A stretch of DNA of 64,000 nt from Rhizobium cauense (GCF_019511525.1 NZ_JAEUAT010000018.1:62001-126000); one strand, 5' to 3'; numbered from the stretch's first letter, positions 26,044 through 35,811 are shown. Program-made: numbers and translations. The notes: generated from the sequence alone by a model not told the origin.

Positions 26044-26715
26044 ATGGACTTCAACATGCCTCGTATCTCGGATGCAATTGACCCGGGCGACGCACTCGGC
26101 GAGGTTCTTTTCGGGCTGATCATGGCATTGACCTTTACGGTCGGCTCACGGCTCCTCTTTTCCAGGGAGGGTCTGGATGTCCCGGAACTGGTCATCGCGA
26201 CGATCGGATGCAATGTCGCCTGGGGCATCATCGATGCCGTCCTGTTCGTCCTGGGAACAGTGTTTTACAAAAGTCGCCGCGTACGCGTCTTTCGGCAGAT
26301 CAAGGCCGCAGGAAGCGAACAGGAGGCTATCTCCGCACTCAGGAAGGAGTTTCCCCTCGACAGCGAGCCATATGTCGCTGCATCTGATGATGAGGAGGCG
26401 CTTTACCGAGCGATGCTCGACCTCGCGCGACGCGGAAGTCCCGCAAAGCTTCGCCTGTCGATGGACGACCTGGTTGCCGCAATCGTTGTCTTTCTTCTGG
26501 TCTCGGCGACCTCGCTACCTGCGGTCATTCCGTTTTTCCTGATCGGCAATGCAGACCTCGCCCTCAGAACCAGCAATTTTCTGCTGATCGCGCTGCTCTT
26601 TTTGACAGGCTGCGGCTGGGCGCGCTTCTCCGATGCGAAGCCACTCCTTGCGGGCATGACCATGACCTGCCTCGGCCTCCTGCTGGTCGGCATTGCAATC
26701 GCACTTGGGGGCTAG
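26044..26715 (+). CDS. VIT1/CCC1-like membrane protein
   Basis: The 223-residue protein has two N-terminal membrane helices (GEVLFGLIMALTFTVGSRLL and WGIIDAVLFVLGTVFY), a soluble middle (about 80-140), and three C-terminal helices (LVAAIVVFLLVSATSLPAVI onward). That is the split arrangement of VIT1/CCC1 family transporters for iron or manganese. The metal-binding glutamates of the plant vacuolar carriers are not clearly kept, so its cargo is doubtful. It is two bases ahead of the dCache-cyclase gene and must share its message. Confidence 0.75.
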   Translation: MDFNMPRISDAIDPGDALGEVLFGLIMALTFTVGSRLLFSREGLDVPELVIATIGCNVAWGIIDAVLFVLGTVFYKSRRVRVFRQIKAAGSEQEAISALRKEFPLDSEPYVAASDDEEALYRAMLDLARRGSPAKLRLSMDDLVAAIVVFLLVSATSLPAVIPFFLIGNADLALRTSNFLLIALLFLTGCGWARFSDAKPLLAGMTMTCLGLLLVGIAIALGG

Positions 26716-26717
26716 GC

Positions 26718-28685
26718 ATGAAGCGTCCTGCACCACCATCGACGACAGGCGCCGGCAAGCATTCCGGCTGGGCATTTCCCCTGCGCTTGCATCTCAGCGT
26801 CATCATTGTCGGCCTGCTGGCCTGTACCGCACTGCCGCTCGTTTGGATGGCTTACACCCAAGGCAAGGCGACAGCCCTCAGCACCGGTGAAGCGCAAATG
26901 CGCCAACTCGGTTTGCGCACGATAGAGGACTACCGCAATGTCTTCGCGGGTGGTTATGCCGCGATCGAGACGATCTCTGCAGTCCCGCAAATGCTTACGC
27001 CGCCTTCCCAGGACCTCGTGGCCAAACAAAACCTGCTGTTGCGGCTGCTGAAGTCGTCCTTCCACCTCGACGGGGTCTACGCCGGCTACCCGGATGGCAC
27101 CTACATTCAGGCCATAAGGCTTGGAAAAGATCCGGGCTGGCGTGACACGCTGAATGCACCGAACGATGCCGCGTACGCCATACGCACGATCACAAAAGCC
27201 ATCGGCATTCCGGTGACCACGTGGACGTTCTTCGATGAGGACCGTCGAACCATTGCTCGACGCGCCGACCATGACGATGTCTTTGACCCGCGCTCGCGCC
27301 CCTGGTACAGCGCCGCGCTCTCGCAAGGCCGAACGACATCCGTCGGCCCCTATATTTCGGCCGCAACAAACTACCTCACCCTGACCTTCGCCACACCTGC
27401 CGATGGGGAAGACGGCGTGGTGATCGGGGCAGACGTGATGCTCGTCACTCTGGGTGAAGTGGTTGACGTCGGCACGATTTCGGAAGAGGCACGTGGCTAC
27501 GTCTTCGATGACGCAGGGCGCCTGATCGTACATTCCGACCCCGCTGTTATGACGAAGCTGCGCGACCAACTGCGCCGTGGGAGAGTTCTCTCCACTGCGG
27601 ACGCAACGGCCAGCGACACCGCATTGTCCGCCGTCACCAGCCTCGCGCGCGGCAGTGACGTGCCGGATGGCGAGGTCAGGCGATTTGCGGTCGAGGGCCG
27701 CGAGTATCTGGCTCAAACCTTCCGCGCGGAAATTGCCGGCCTGCTGAAAAACTACACCGTCATCATCGCCGCCCCCTTGGACGAGCTGATTGGACCTGTC
27801 AGTCGGACTCTCAGGCGCAATCTTGCTGCCGCGGCTGCCTTCCTGGCGGCCGGCGCGATGGCCGCGATCATCATCTCCCGATTGATCAGCCGGTCGCTCT
27901 ATGCGCTGGCGGACGAGGCACGGCAACTGGGCAATCTCGAATTCAAACAGAGCCGTGTCTCGCGCTCCTGGATATCCGAGGTCAACGCGCTGGCGAAGGC
28001 ACTGGGCTCGGCCCGCGATGCCATCTGGACATTCTCGCTTTACGTGCCGCGCGAATTGGTGCGCAGGATCGTAATCGCGGGCCAATCGGTCATAGGCTCT
28101 GCTTCAAGGCAGGACATTACAGTCCTTTTCACCGACATCCGGGAATTCACCACCATCTCGGAGCGGCACAATCCCGAGGACGTGGTCGCCCTGCTCTCCA
28201 CCTATTTCGAAACCCTGAACATGATCGTCGAGCGCCATGACGGCACGATCGTGCAATATATCGGAGATTCGATTTTCGCGATGTGGAACGCGCCGATTCA
28301 CGACGAGCTACATGTCGAGAAAGCGTGCCGCTGCGCCCTGGCTATGAAAGCGGCTGTCGACGCGATGAACGAAACCAACCTGGCGGCTGATCTTCCGACC
28401 CTCGTTACGCGTTTCGGACTGCATACCGGCGCTGCGGTGGTCGGCAGTGTCGGCGCGGCCAGCCGAAGGCAATATACGGCGATCGGCGATACGGTGAATA
28501 TTGCGTCGCGGCTTGAGGGCCTGAACCGTGACTACGGAACCTCGATCCTCGTCAGCAACGCCATCCGCGATGCGGTTGCGGAGAGCTTCCAGTTCATTGC
28601 GATCGGGACCGTCAGCGTCAGGGGCCGGACGGGACAGACCACGCTTTACGAGCTTCGCGGGAGCCCAAGCAGCGCAAACCCTTGA
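26718..28685 (+). CDS. Membrane adenylate cyclase with extracellular dCache sensor
   Basis: The 655-residue protein starts with a membrane helix (residues 22-44). A periplasmic dCache-type sensor (about 50-350, with FDPRSRPWY) and a second helix (about 370-390) follow, then a linker and a class III cyclase domain (about 455-650). Metal aspartates D473 in FTDIREF and D517 in IGDSIF, and N594/R598 in TVNIASR, are all present, so it should be active. It would sense a small ligand outside and make cAMP inside. It forms a two-gene operon with the VIT1-like gene, and a strong hairpin follows its stop. Confidence 0.92.
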   Translation: MKRPAPPSTTGAGKHSGWAFPLRLHLSVIIVGLLACTALPLVWMAYTQGKATALSTGEAQMRQLGLRTIEDYRNVFAGGYAAIETISAVPQMLTPPSQDLVAKQNLLLRLLKSSFHLDGVYAGYPDGTYIQAIRLGKDPGWRDTLNAPNDAAYAIRTITKAIGIPVTTWTFFDEDRRTIARRADHDDVFDPRSRPWYSAALSQGRTTSVGPYISAATNYLTLTFATPADGEDGVVIGADVMLVTLGEVVDVGTISEEARGYVFDDAGRLIVHSDPAVMTKLRDQLRRGRVLSTADATASDTALSAVTSLARGSDVPDGEVRRFAVEGREYLAQTFRAEIAGLLKNYTVIIAAPLDELIGPVSRTLRRNLAAAAAFLAAGAMAAIIISRLISRSLYALADEARQLGNLEFKQSRVSRSWISEVNALAKALGSARDAIWTFSLYVPRELVRRIVIAGQSVIGSASRQDITVLFTDIREFTTISERHNPEDVVALLSTYFETLNMIVERHDGTIVQYIGDSIFAMWNAPIHDELHVEKACRCALAMKAAVDAMNETNLAADLPTLVTRFGLHTGAAVVGSVGAASRRQYTAIGDTVNIASRLEGLNRDYGTSILVSNAIRDAVAESFQFIAIGTVSVRGRTGQTTLYELRGSPSSANP

Positions 28686-28690
28686 GTTGA

Positions 28691-28719
28691 GGGGCCGTCC
28701 GACACTTTCGGACGGCCCC
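28691..28719. terminator. Strong bidirectional terminator hairpin
   Basis: GGGGCCGTCCG (28691-28701) and CGGACGGCCCC (28709-28719) form a perfect 11-bp stem with a 7-base loop ACACTTT. It lies between the convergent stops of the cyclase gene (28685) and the binding-protein gene (28727). A short TTCGT follows on the plus strand. Confidence 0.8.
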
Positions 28720-28726
28720 TTCGTGG

Positions 28727-30043
28727 TTAGTTCGCAAGCAGATCGTTGACTCTGGTTTCTGCATCAGTCAGGGCTGCGTCGATTTCCTTCTGCCCCGTGA
28801 TGGCGGATGCCATCTCTTCACCGATGATGTCGTTCACGGCGAACTGGTGACGAACCTGTGCCGGCAAGGGCTTTGCAACGTTGGCGATGCTGAGGATCGT
28901 CGTGCGATGCGGCAGCGCCTTGAACTCCGAGGAGTCGATGACCGCCTGCTGAGCCGGCAGGTGACCGGTACGTGCCCAATCGAAGTTATGATCGGCCATG
29001 AACTTCAGGAACTTGCCGATTGCCGCGACCTGCTCCGGAGTGCGATCCTTCTTCGTCATTGCCCAGGAGTGACCGTCCGACCAGTATGCCGGCTCACCAC
29101 CGAAGACCGGCGGATACGGATAGACGGCGTAGCCGTTGCTGAGCGGATTATCGGCCTGCTTCGACAGAGCGTCGAAGTCGCCCACAACCCAAGTACCGTT
29201 GAGAAGAACACCACCATCACCCTTGGTAAAGCCGGACAGTGATGCAGCGTAGTCCTGATCCTTCGTGGTCAGATCCTGATCGTAGATGTCCTTGAACAGC
29301 TGAACGATCTTCTTGGCTTCAGGCGTGTTGAGCTTGACGTGGGTCGGATCCGCGAAGAAGTCCGACTTCATCTGGGTCAGGTAGATGTAGAGCGCACGGT
29401 AGAATGCACCCTTCTCGTTGGCCATGCTCTGGACAAGGTAGGGCTTGCCAGTCTTTTCCTTGAACTGCTTTGCCTGAGCGAGCAGTTCATCAGCCGTCTT
29501 CGGCAGCACCGGTGTGCCGTCGTCGTTCACCAGGCCCGCCTGGCGGAAGTAATTCATGTTGATGTGCCACAGCATGGTGTGGGAATCGATCGGCAGACCG
29601 AAGATCTGGCCTTCCTTCGTCACGCCTTCCCGGCCTGCGGCGGTGAAAGCTGTAGAATCCACGCCCGCAGCCTTGAGTACCGGGTCCAGAGGCTCAAGAA
29701 GGCCCTTCGACTGGTAGTCTGACAGAACGGATTCATGGATGGTGACGACATCCGGCGGCTCGCCCGATGCCAGCTGCGCCGTCAGCTGGTCGTAGCCGGG
29801 CCACTCAACGGTGTTCACGTTGATCTTGATGTCGGGATTGTCGGCAACGAACTTGTTGATCTGCGACGTGATGATCCCGCACTCGCCAACGGCCTTGCTG
29901 ACATCGGTGTTGGTTCCCCAATCAGCGTCGCACGATCCGAAGAAACGCTGGACAGTAATTTCGACCGGATCAGCGGCCACGGCCGGCCACGACGCCATGG
30001 TCATCGCCGCCGCCAATAGGATGTTTCTCAGGCTAGTCTTCAT
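28727..30043 (-). CDS. Sugar ABC transporter substrate-binding protein (family 1)
   Basis: The 438-residue protein has a signal peptide (ILLAAAMTMASWPAVAA) and the fold of carbohydrate-binding family 1 proteins: INVNTVEWPGYDQLTAQLAS, FGLPIDSHTMLWHINMNYF and MTKKDRTPEQVAAIGKFLKF. It captures a sugar in the periplasm for the permeases encoded upstream. GGAGGAG precedes the ATG. It is the last gene of the GH2-ATPase-permease-permease operon, an uncommon place for the binding protein, and ends at a strong terminator. The cargo is probably an oligosaccharide or glycoside cut by the GH2 enzyme. Confidence 0.92.
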   Translation of the reverse strand: MKTSLRNILLAAAMTMASWPAVAADPVEITVQRFFGSCDADWGTNTDVSKAVGECGIITSQINKFVADNPDIKINVNTVEWPGYDQLTAQLASGEPPDVVTIHESVLSDYQSKGLLEPLDPVLKAAGVDSTAFTAAGREGVTKEGQIFGLPIDSHTMLWHINMNYFRQAGLVNDDGTPVLPKTADELLAQAKQFKEKTGKPYLVQSMANEKGAFYRALYIYLTQMKSDFFADPTHVKLNTPEAKKIVQLFKDIYDQDLTTKDQDYAASLSGFTKGDGGVLLNGTWVVGDFDALSKQADNPLSNGYAVYPYPPVFGGEPAYWSDGHSWAMTKKDRTPEQVAAIGKFLKFMADHNFDWARTGHLPAQQAVIDSSEFKALPHRTTILSIANVAKPLPAQVRHQFAVNDIIGEEMASAITGQKEIDAALTDAETRVNDLLAN

Positions 30044-30106
30044 TGCAATCTCCTCCTCATTGCTTGCGAAAACGCGTGTTGAAACCGGATTGTCAGGTCA
30101 TGATCG

Positions 30107-30955
30107 TCATCGCACTGCGTAACCCGAAACCGCGGTGACGATGTATTTCTGGAAGAACAGGTAGACGACGAGCGTTGGCAGACCTGCAAACACAGCCTGT
30201 GCCATCAGGAAGCCCAAGCCTTCGGTCTGGGCGAAGTTCATCTGCATGGAAGCGATGCCGGTCGTGATCGTATACATGTCCTTCTTGGTCGCCGAAATGA
30301 GCGGCCAGAGATAGTCGTTCCAGGCGCCAAGGAAGGTGAACACACCAAGGGTCGCCTGGGCCGGAATAGTTAGGGGCAGAAGCACCTTCCAGAAAATCTT
30401 GAAGTGCGATGCATTGTCCAGCCGCGCCGCCTCGTCGAGTTCCTTGGGGATTTCCCTGAAGTACTGAGTCATCAGGAAAACACCGAATGGAGCAGCCAAA
30501 CCGGGCAGGATCAGGCCGGGATAGCTGTTGTGCAATCGCAGTATGCTGAAGATCTGGTGACGCGCGACGATGACCGCCTGCTCCGGAACGGCAAGTCCGA
30601 AGAGAACGATGACAAACAGGATGTCACGCCCCGGAAAGCGTAGCCGCGCAAAACCATAGCCGGCAAGCGACGACAGGACGAGCACGCCGAGCGTCATGCC
30701 CGACGAAACGATGAGACTGTTCAAGAACCAACGGAAGACATTGGATCCGCCGAGAACGTCGACGTAGTTTTTGACCGTATACGGGAAATGAAAGACCGAA
30801 TTCGTGTCCAGCTTCAGTTCCGCGTTTAGCTTGAACGACAGTCCGACGACCCAAAGGATCGGCAGGACCATGATCAGGCCGGCGACCACGACGGCGAGAA
30901 GGATGAAACGGTCTCCGAGGGACTTTCCGACCATGCCGGAGCTTGTGCCGCTCAT
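30107..30955 (-). CDS. Sugar ABC transporter permease (MalG-like)
   Basis: The 282-residue protein has six membrane helices and the EAA loop ELDEAARLDNASHFKIFWKV, where it docks on the ATPase. Length and order match MalG/UgpE-type permeases. Its ATG overlaps the TGA of the other permease (ATGA at 30952-30955), with GGAG seven bases upstream. It would form the channel with the neighbouring permease. Confidence 0.93.
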   Translation of the reverse strand: MSGTSSGMVGKSLGDRFILLAVVVAGLIMVLPILWVVGLSFKLNAELKLDTNSVFHFPYTVKNYVDVLGGSNVFRWFLNSLIVSSGMTLGVLVLSSLAGYGFARLRFPGRDILFVIVLFGLAVPEQAVIVARHQIFSILRLHNSYPGLILPGLAAPFGVFLMTQYFREIPKELDEAARLDNASHFKIFWKVLLPLTIPAQATLGVFTFLGAWNDYLWPLISATKKDMYTITTGIASMQMNFAQTEGLGFLMAQAVFAGLPTLVVYLFFQKYIVTAVSGYAVR

Positions 30956-31839
30956 CGATTTTCTCCGCGCCGGTTTGAAAGGAAGTATTGCAGCATGCCG
31001 GCCATCAGGATGATCGCGAACAGGACCTGCGAGGTCGCAGCACCCATACCGACATCGAAGCGGGTGAAGGCAACGTCGTAGATGTAAAGGACGATCGGCC
31101 TCGAAGCGTTGTTGGGGCCGCCCTGCGTCATCAACTGAGCCTGGCCGAACACCTGGAACTGAAGCACGCTTTGAATGATCAGCACGAGCAAGAATGTCCG
31201 GCGGATCGAAGGGAGCGTAATGCGCAACAGCGTCTTCCAGCGCCCGGCATTGTCGAGCGCCGCCGCTTCATAGATTTCACCTGGCACCTGTTGCAGCGCC
31301 GCCAGAAACAGCATCATCGGCAAGCCGACGCCCCACCAGACTGTTGCAATCGCGACGGCCGGGAGCGCAAGACGCGCATTGCTGAGGAAGGTGACCTGCG
31401 GCAGGCCGAACCAGCCGAAGATATTGGAAAGCAGGCCAATGTCGGGGATAAAGACGATGCGCCATATCAGGGTTACCACCGTGACTGATAGCACCGACGA
31501 AGCGAAGAAGACCGCGCGCATCACCGAGGCGAAGCGTGTCTTGCGATTGAGCGCCAACGCGAGCGCGAGGCCGAACACCGCGAGAACAGGCACGGTCAGC
31601 ACAACGAAATAGAGTGTATTCAGAACCGCGCCGCGGAAAATCTTGTCGTTGAACAGGCGCGTATAGTTTGCAAGCCCGACAAACTTGCCGGGGCCGAACA
31701 GGTCCGCCTTCGTCAGGCCAAGCCAGAAGCCCCAAAAGAGGGGAATGACCAGCAAGCAAACAAAAACAAGCACGAACGGCGCAACGAACAAGCCGTTTCG
31801 CAAACGGGATTCGTTCATATGGATGGTCTGGCCCATCAT
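30952..31839 (-). CDS. Sugar ABC transporter permease (MalF-like)
   Basis: The 295-residue protein has six helices and the EAA loop EIYEAAALDNAGRWKTLLRI. It resembles MalF/UgpA-type permeases without the long periplasmic insert of enteric MalF. The ATG at 31839 overlaps the ATPase gene's stop (ATGA) and has GGAGG before it. It forms the heterodimeric channel with the MalG-like partner. Confidence 0.93.
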   Translation of the reverse strand: MMGQTIHMNESRLRNGLFVAPFVLVFVCLLVIPLFWGFWLGLTKADLFGPGKFVGLANYTRLFNDKIFRGAVLNTLYFVVLTVPVLAVFGLALALALNRKTRFASVMRAVFFASSVLSVTVVTLIWRIVFIPDIGLLSNIFGWFGLPQVTFLSNARLALPAVAIATVWWGVGLPMMLFLAALQQVPGEIYEAAALDNAGRWKTLLRITLPSIRRTFLLVLIIQSVLQFQVFGQAQLMTQGGPNNASRPIVLYIYDVAFTRFDVGMGAATSQVLFAIILMAGMLQYFLSNRRGENR

Positions 31840-32918
31840 GCCGCCTCCGCGGTGTGATAGCCCCGGCCGGCCGCGTCAAAAAGGTGGGTTCGCCGGCCGT
31901 CGAACGTCAGGGCCACGGTTGCGCCGGGCGCGAGCGGGCTATCTCCTTTTGCTTCTGCCACCAGCAGCGAGTTATCCGCGATGCGAGCATAGACGAGCGT
32001 GCGATCCCCCAGCCGCTCGATGACCTCCACAACGGCATCCGTGTCGCCTGTTCCGGACTGCCCGATCGAAATGGCTTCTGCGCGGACACCCATGGTGTAG
32101 TCGCTTGCCGGCGCCAGTTCTTTGACTTGAACCGCCGTCCGGATGGTTGCTCCATCGGTAAGGCGAGCAACATTGCCCTCGAGCTTCACGGGCAGGAAGT
32201 TCATGGCAGGAGAGCCAACGAACTCGGCGACAAAGCGTGTCGCAGGTCGCGCATAAATCTCCATCGGCGTGCCGACCTGTTCGATGCGCCGGTTGTTCAT
32301 GACGACGATCCGGTGTGCGAGCGTCATCGCCTCGATCTGGTCATGCGTCACGAAGACCATCGTCGATTTGACCCGGTTGTGAAGCTGCGCCAGCTCGACG
32401 CGTGTTCGGACACGAAGTGCTGCATCGAGGTTCGACAGTGGCTCGTCGAACAGGAAGGCTTGCGGCTCCTTGACGATCGCACGACCGATGGCCACGCGCT
32501 GACGCTGGCCGCCGGACAGCTGGCCCGGCTTGCGATCAAGCAACTTGTCGAGAACAAGAACCTGGGCCGCCTCCGTTACCCGGCGACCGATCTCCGCCTC
32601 ATCGACACCGATGTTGCGCAGGCCGAAGGCCATGTTGTCGCGCACGCTCATGTGCGGATAGAGCGCGTAGTGCTGGAACACCATGGCGATGCCGCGTTCG
32701 CCCGGCGGCAGATGATCGATACGCTTGCCGTCGATGCGAATCTCGCCACCGTCGATGCCCTCCAACCCGGCAATCATCCGCAGCAAGGTGGATTTCCCGC
32801 ACCCGGATGGGCCGAGAAAGACCATGAACTCGTTGGAGTTGATCGTCAGGGACAGATTATCGATGACCTGCACGGCACCGTATTGCTTGCTTATGTTCAC
32901 CAGTTCAATGAGCGCCAC
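31836..32918 (-). CDS. Sugar ABC transporter ATPase (MalK/UgpC/MsmK type)
   Basis: The 360-residue protein has Walker A (GPSGCGKST), signature LSGGQRQRVAIGRA, Walker B with FDEPLSNLD, the switch histidine in VTHDQIEAM, and a C-terminal TOBE/regulatory domain. It powers the import system. The GTG at 32918 (GGAGGAATAC before it, VALIELVNIS after it) is the right start; the open frame extends upstream without family support. It sits between the GH2 gene and the permeases in one operon. Confidence 0.94.
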   Translation of the reverse strand: MALIELVNISKQYGAVQVIDNLSLTINSNEFMVFLGPSGCGKSTLLRMIAGLEGIDGGEIRIDGKRIDHLPPGERGIAMVFQHYALYPHMSVRDNMAFGLRNIGVDEAEIGRRVTEAAQVLVLDKLLDRKPGQLSGGQRQRVAIGRAIVKEPQAFLFDEPLSNLDAALRVRTRVELAQLHNRVKSTMVFVTHDQIEAMTLAHRIVVMNNRRIEQVGTPMEIYARPATRFVAEFVGSPAMNFLPVKLEGNVARLTDGATIRTAVQVKELAPASDYTMGVRAEAISIGQSGTGDTDAVVEVIERLGDRTLVYARIADNSLLVAEAKGDSPLAPGATVALTFDGRRTHLFDAAGRGYHTAEAA

Positions 32919-32995
32919 GTATTCCTCCGCTTTTGGGCTCCAGAGCCTTGTCGTCCGAGACCGGGCGCGGTTTCCTGCGCCCGGACCTGACATCG

Positions 32996-35764
32996 TCATT
33001 TGCTCTGATTGACCGTCGCGATCATGGCGTCGAACAAGGCGGCGGCAACTGGATCGGTGCCGGCCGGTGTGCTGGTCAGCCTGAAGGTTGTTGCAACAAG
33101 GTTGCCGCGCCCGACACGCCGTTCGGCGATCGTGACCGCCGGCTTGTGGACCCAACCGATGACGAGCCCGCCATGTACCGGACCGGCATATTCGAACGTG
33201 CGGAAGCCTGTCATGACATGGTGCGGAACCACCTTCTCGAACGACAGGTCGAGCAAGGGACCACCCGGCAATGATGCGAACGCACCTGCCCGCCGGATCC
33301 AGCTGAAGTTGGCGATCCAGTCACCGCGCCACAGGGTTCCTTCGCGTGCGATCAGACCGATGCCTGGAAGCTGCTGGTCGATACCGACAGGCATGTCCCG
33401 TTCATCGATGGTCATCTCGCGATAGAGCTTCTCACCGGCGGGGATATCCGTGCGCAGATTGCGATGCGTGGGAACGCTGCCGTCAGCGATCACGAAATAG
33501 CGTGCCCCGTGGCGCATCGCTTCAATGTCGCTCTCGTCGAGGGCATGCGCCAGATTGACGTCCGCTTTGTCAGGCTCAACGACAGGGTAGCCCAGCGTCT
33601 CGGCAAAGGCCCGAAGCGCCGGATCCCTGGACGCGATGCTCGGCAAGTTGGCCCGGCTGCGCTTTGCATAAAGCGCGATGTCGAGAACGTTGGACGCCAG
33701 CCGCTGTCCGTTGGACAGGACTTCGAATTCGATCCGCAGCGTGCGGTTGCCGTCGGTATCCGGCATCTGCATCGGCACGACGCCGGCGCTTGCGACCGCA
33801 TTGGCGGCCGTTGCCGGGAGAGCCCGCTCGCCGTCGTACCCGTAGGTCCAGCGGATCGTTGCTCCTTCAGGAATGGACGCGCCACCGGTCGCCACCGAGA
33901 GATCCACCTCCAGCACATCGCCGGCATAGGCAGACCAGGCGCTCGGGCGGGCGACAATTACGATATCGCTATTGATGCTTGAGAACTGGTCGTGGAAGAC
34001 GCGCGGGTTTCTGTTGATATCGAGAAGGCCGTTTGCCTCCCAATGAACGTCGGTAAATTCGGTGATGACATAGCCAACAATTGTCGGGTGCGCGCGCATC
34101 ACCTCGATCTCATACTTGAGGTTTGCGAACTGGTACCATTGCGCGGCCTCGATGAAGGACCCGAAATTCTTGAAGACGGTATCCAGATGCAGCGCCCCGA
34201 AGCGTTTCTGGACCCCATGCGGATAGGCGACGCCGTCACCCCATGTCGCACCGGTCTCCATCCAGAAGGGTTCGGAGCCGTCTTCCAGTAGGACCTTCGA
34301 CGGATCAGGCAGGCCCCACACGCCAAACTCGGAGACGATAAGCGGCTCGTCGCCCCGTCGCTGCGCATCTCCAAGGCCCGAATAGGTCCATGCAGCGCCA
34401 CCGGCGAATTGCTTGGTGATATCGTCCCACTCTTCACGGCGTTCCGGAACGGAGCGGTAATAGTGGTAGTCGTTGAGGTCCGACTTCACATGGAAATTCG
34501 GGAAGCAGGCGGAATTGTCCGTAACGAGGCGGCCTGGGTCGAGCGCCTTCAACCAGTCATAGGTTTCGGCCAGCCACTGACGATGGTCGGCATTCTCGAC
34601 AGTGCGCGTTCCCCAATCCTCGTTGATGATCGTCCACGCGATGATCGACGGGTGATGGCCATCGCGCCGGACAATCCCTTCCATGGTCTCGCGCATCCGC
34701 CGGGCCGAGGCATCCGTGAATGTCTGGACGTTCGGAATCTCGGTCCAGATCAGCAGACCGATGCGGTCCGCGACATCGTAGTAGCGCGGATCGGGAACCT
34801 TGATGTGAATACGCAGCGTATTCAGCCCAAGCGCCTTGGCCTTGCGCGCCTGATCCTCGAGGAACTCGAGCGAAGGCGGCGTGCAGATGCCTTCAGGATA
34901 GTAGTCCTGATCGAGCGCGGCACGCATGTAGAGAGGAGCGCCGTTCAGGAAAAGTTGACCGTCGCGCGTCTCGATGGTGCGGAAGCCGAACGTGACCGAC
35001 GCGGTATCAACGACTGCGCCTCCGACGAAGAGACTGATGTCGGCACGGTAAAGGTGCGGCGTCTCGGGCGACCACGCTTTCACCTGGGGCACGACGACGC
35101 TCAAAGTGCGACCAACGCCCTTGCCCGTAGCTTCCAATGCTCCGTCCGGTCCGTGGACAAGGACGTGTACTTCTGCGTTCGCCGCCTCCGCTGAAAGCTC
35201 CAGATCAAAGCGAACGGCACCTGACGCAAGGTCTGCTTTCGCAGTTGCATGCTTGATGTGGCTGATATCGCGGGCTTCCAGGGTCACCGACTGCCAGATG
35301 CCGCCGAGCGGACCATACCAGCTCTGCTTGCCGTGCGGAATTTCCGCGAAAGGAAACTGAGGGTACTTGGTCGCATCGGCGCTCGGTAGCGTGACCGACA
35401 CCTCGACCTCATTTTCCGCCTTGAGAACACCGCGCGGAATAGTCAGTGTAAACGGAAGGTAGCCGCCTTCATGCGTCCCGATCGACTGGCCATTGACCAA
35501 GACCTCAGCAAAATAGTTCACCGCGCCGAAGTGAAGCGAAATATCGCGTTCGGCCCAGTCCTTCGGTAGCGAAAACCGCCGACGATAGATCCCCGTACCG
35601 AACGCGTCGTGCAGATCGGCAAATTCGGACTGCCATACCGACGGCACGGAAATCGAGCGCCATTCGGCATCGCTCTCGAACTTGAACTGCCAGAGGCCGT
35701 CGAGTGTCATTCGCTTGCGTGCATCCTGGGATGGCGACAAGGCGGGCGTGACATGGGCGGTCAT
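32996..35764 (-). CDS. Glycoside hydrolase family 2 protein (large)
   Basis: The 922-residue protein has the GH2 order: jelly-roll (about 20-180), Ig-like (about 185-275), TIM barrel (about 280-600) and long C-terminal beta domains. Acid/base E382 is in TIINEDWG after HHPSIIAW, and nucleophile E479 is in IVSEFGVWG. Both are present. No signal peptide is seen, so it cuts glycosides after import. Placing the enzyme first in the operon with its ABC importer ties it to the imported sugar. It is more distant from the 9019-11262 GH2 than a simple duplicate would be. Confidence 0.93.
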   Translation of the reverse strand: MTAHVTPALSPSQDARKRMTLDGLWQFKFESDAEWRSISVPSVWQSEFADLHDAFGTGIYRRRFSLPKDWAERDISLHFGAVNYFAEVLVNGQSIGTHEGGYLPFTLTIPRGVLKAENEVEVSVTLPSADATKYPQFPFAEIPHGKQSWYGPLGGIWQSVTLEARDISHIKHATAKADLASGAVRFDLELSAEAANAEVHVLVHGPDGALEATGKGVGRTLSVVVPQVKAWSPETPHLYRADISLFVGGAVVDTASVTFGFRTIETRDGQLFLNGAPLYMRAALDQDYYPEGICTPPSLEFLEDQARKAKALGLNTLRIHIKVPDPRYYDVADRIGLLIWTEIPNVQTFTDASARRMRETMEGIVRRDGHHPSIIAWTIINEDWGTRTVENADHRQWLAETYDWLKALDPGRLVTDNSACFPNFHVKSDLNDYHYYRSVPERREEWDDITKQFAGGAAWTYSGLGDAQRRGDEPLIVSEFGVWGLPDPSKVLLEDGSEPFWMETGATWGDGVAYPHGVQKRFGALHLDTVFKNFGSFIEAAQWYQFANLKYEIEVMRAHPTIVGYVITEFTDVHWEANGLLDINRNPRVFHDQFSSINSDIVIVARPSAWSAYAGDVLEVDLSVATGGASIPEGATIRWTYGYDGERALPATAANAVASAGVVPMQMPDTDGNRTLRIEFEVLSNGQRLASNVLDIALYAKRSRANLPSIASRDPALRAFAETLGYPVVEPDKADVNLAHALDESDIEAMRHGARYFVIADGSVPTHRNLRTDIPAGEKLYREMTIDERDMPVGIDQQLPGIGLIAREGTLWRGDWIANFSWIRRAGAFASLPGGPLLDLSFEKVVPHHVMTGFRTFEYAGPVHGGLVIGWVHKPAVTIAERRVGRGNLVATTFRLTSTPAGTDPVAAALFDAMIATVNQSK

Positions 35765-35788
35765 AAACTCTCTCCCTTGCGAATTATG

Positions 35789-35811
35789 TTATTAGTTATA
35801 TTATTAGTTAT
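35789..35811. repeat. Tandem AT-rich 11-bp direct repeats upstream of the GH2 operon
   Basis: TTATTAGTTAT occurs at 35789-35799 and again at 35801-35811, a 12-base period. The surrounding bases are AT-rich in an otherwise GC-rich region, between the GH2 start (35764) and the divergent lacI (35935). They may mark the promoter or a regulator's site. No LacI-type palindrome overlaps them. Confidence 0.6.

Noticed and set aside
26712..28085. Open frame of 457 codons opposite the dCache-cyclase gene
   Set aside because: Antisense to a complete gene with catalytic residues; composition is biased and no family is visible.
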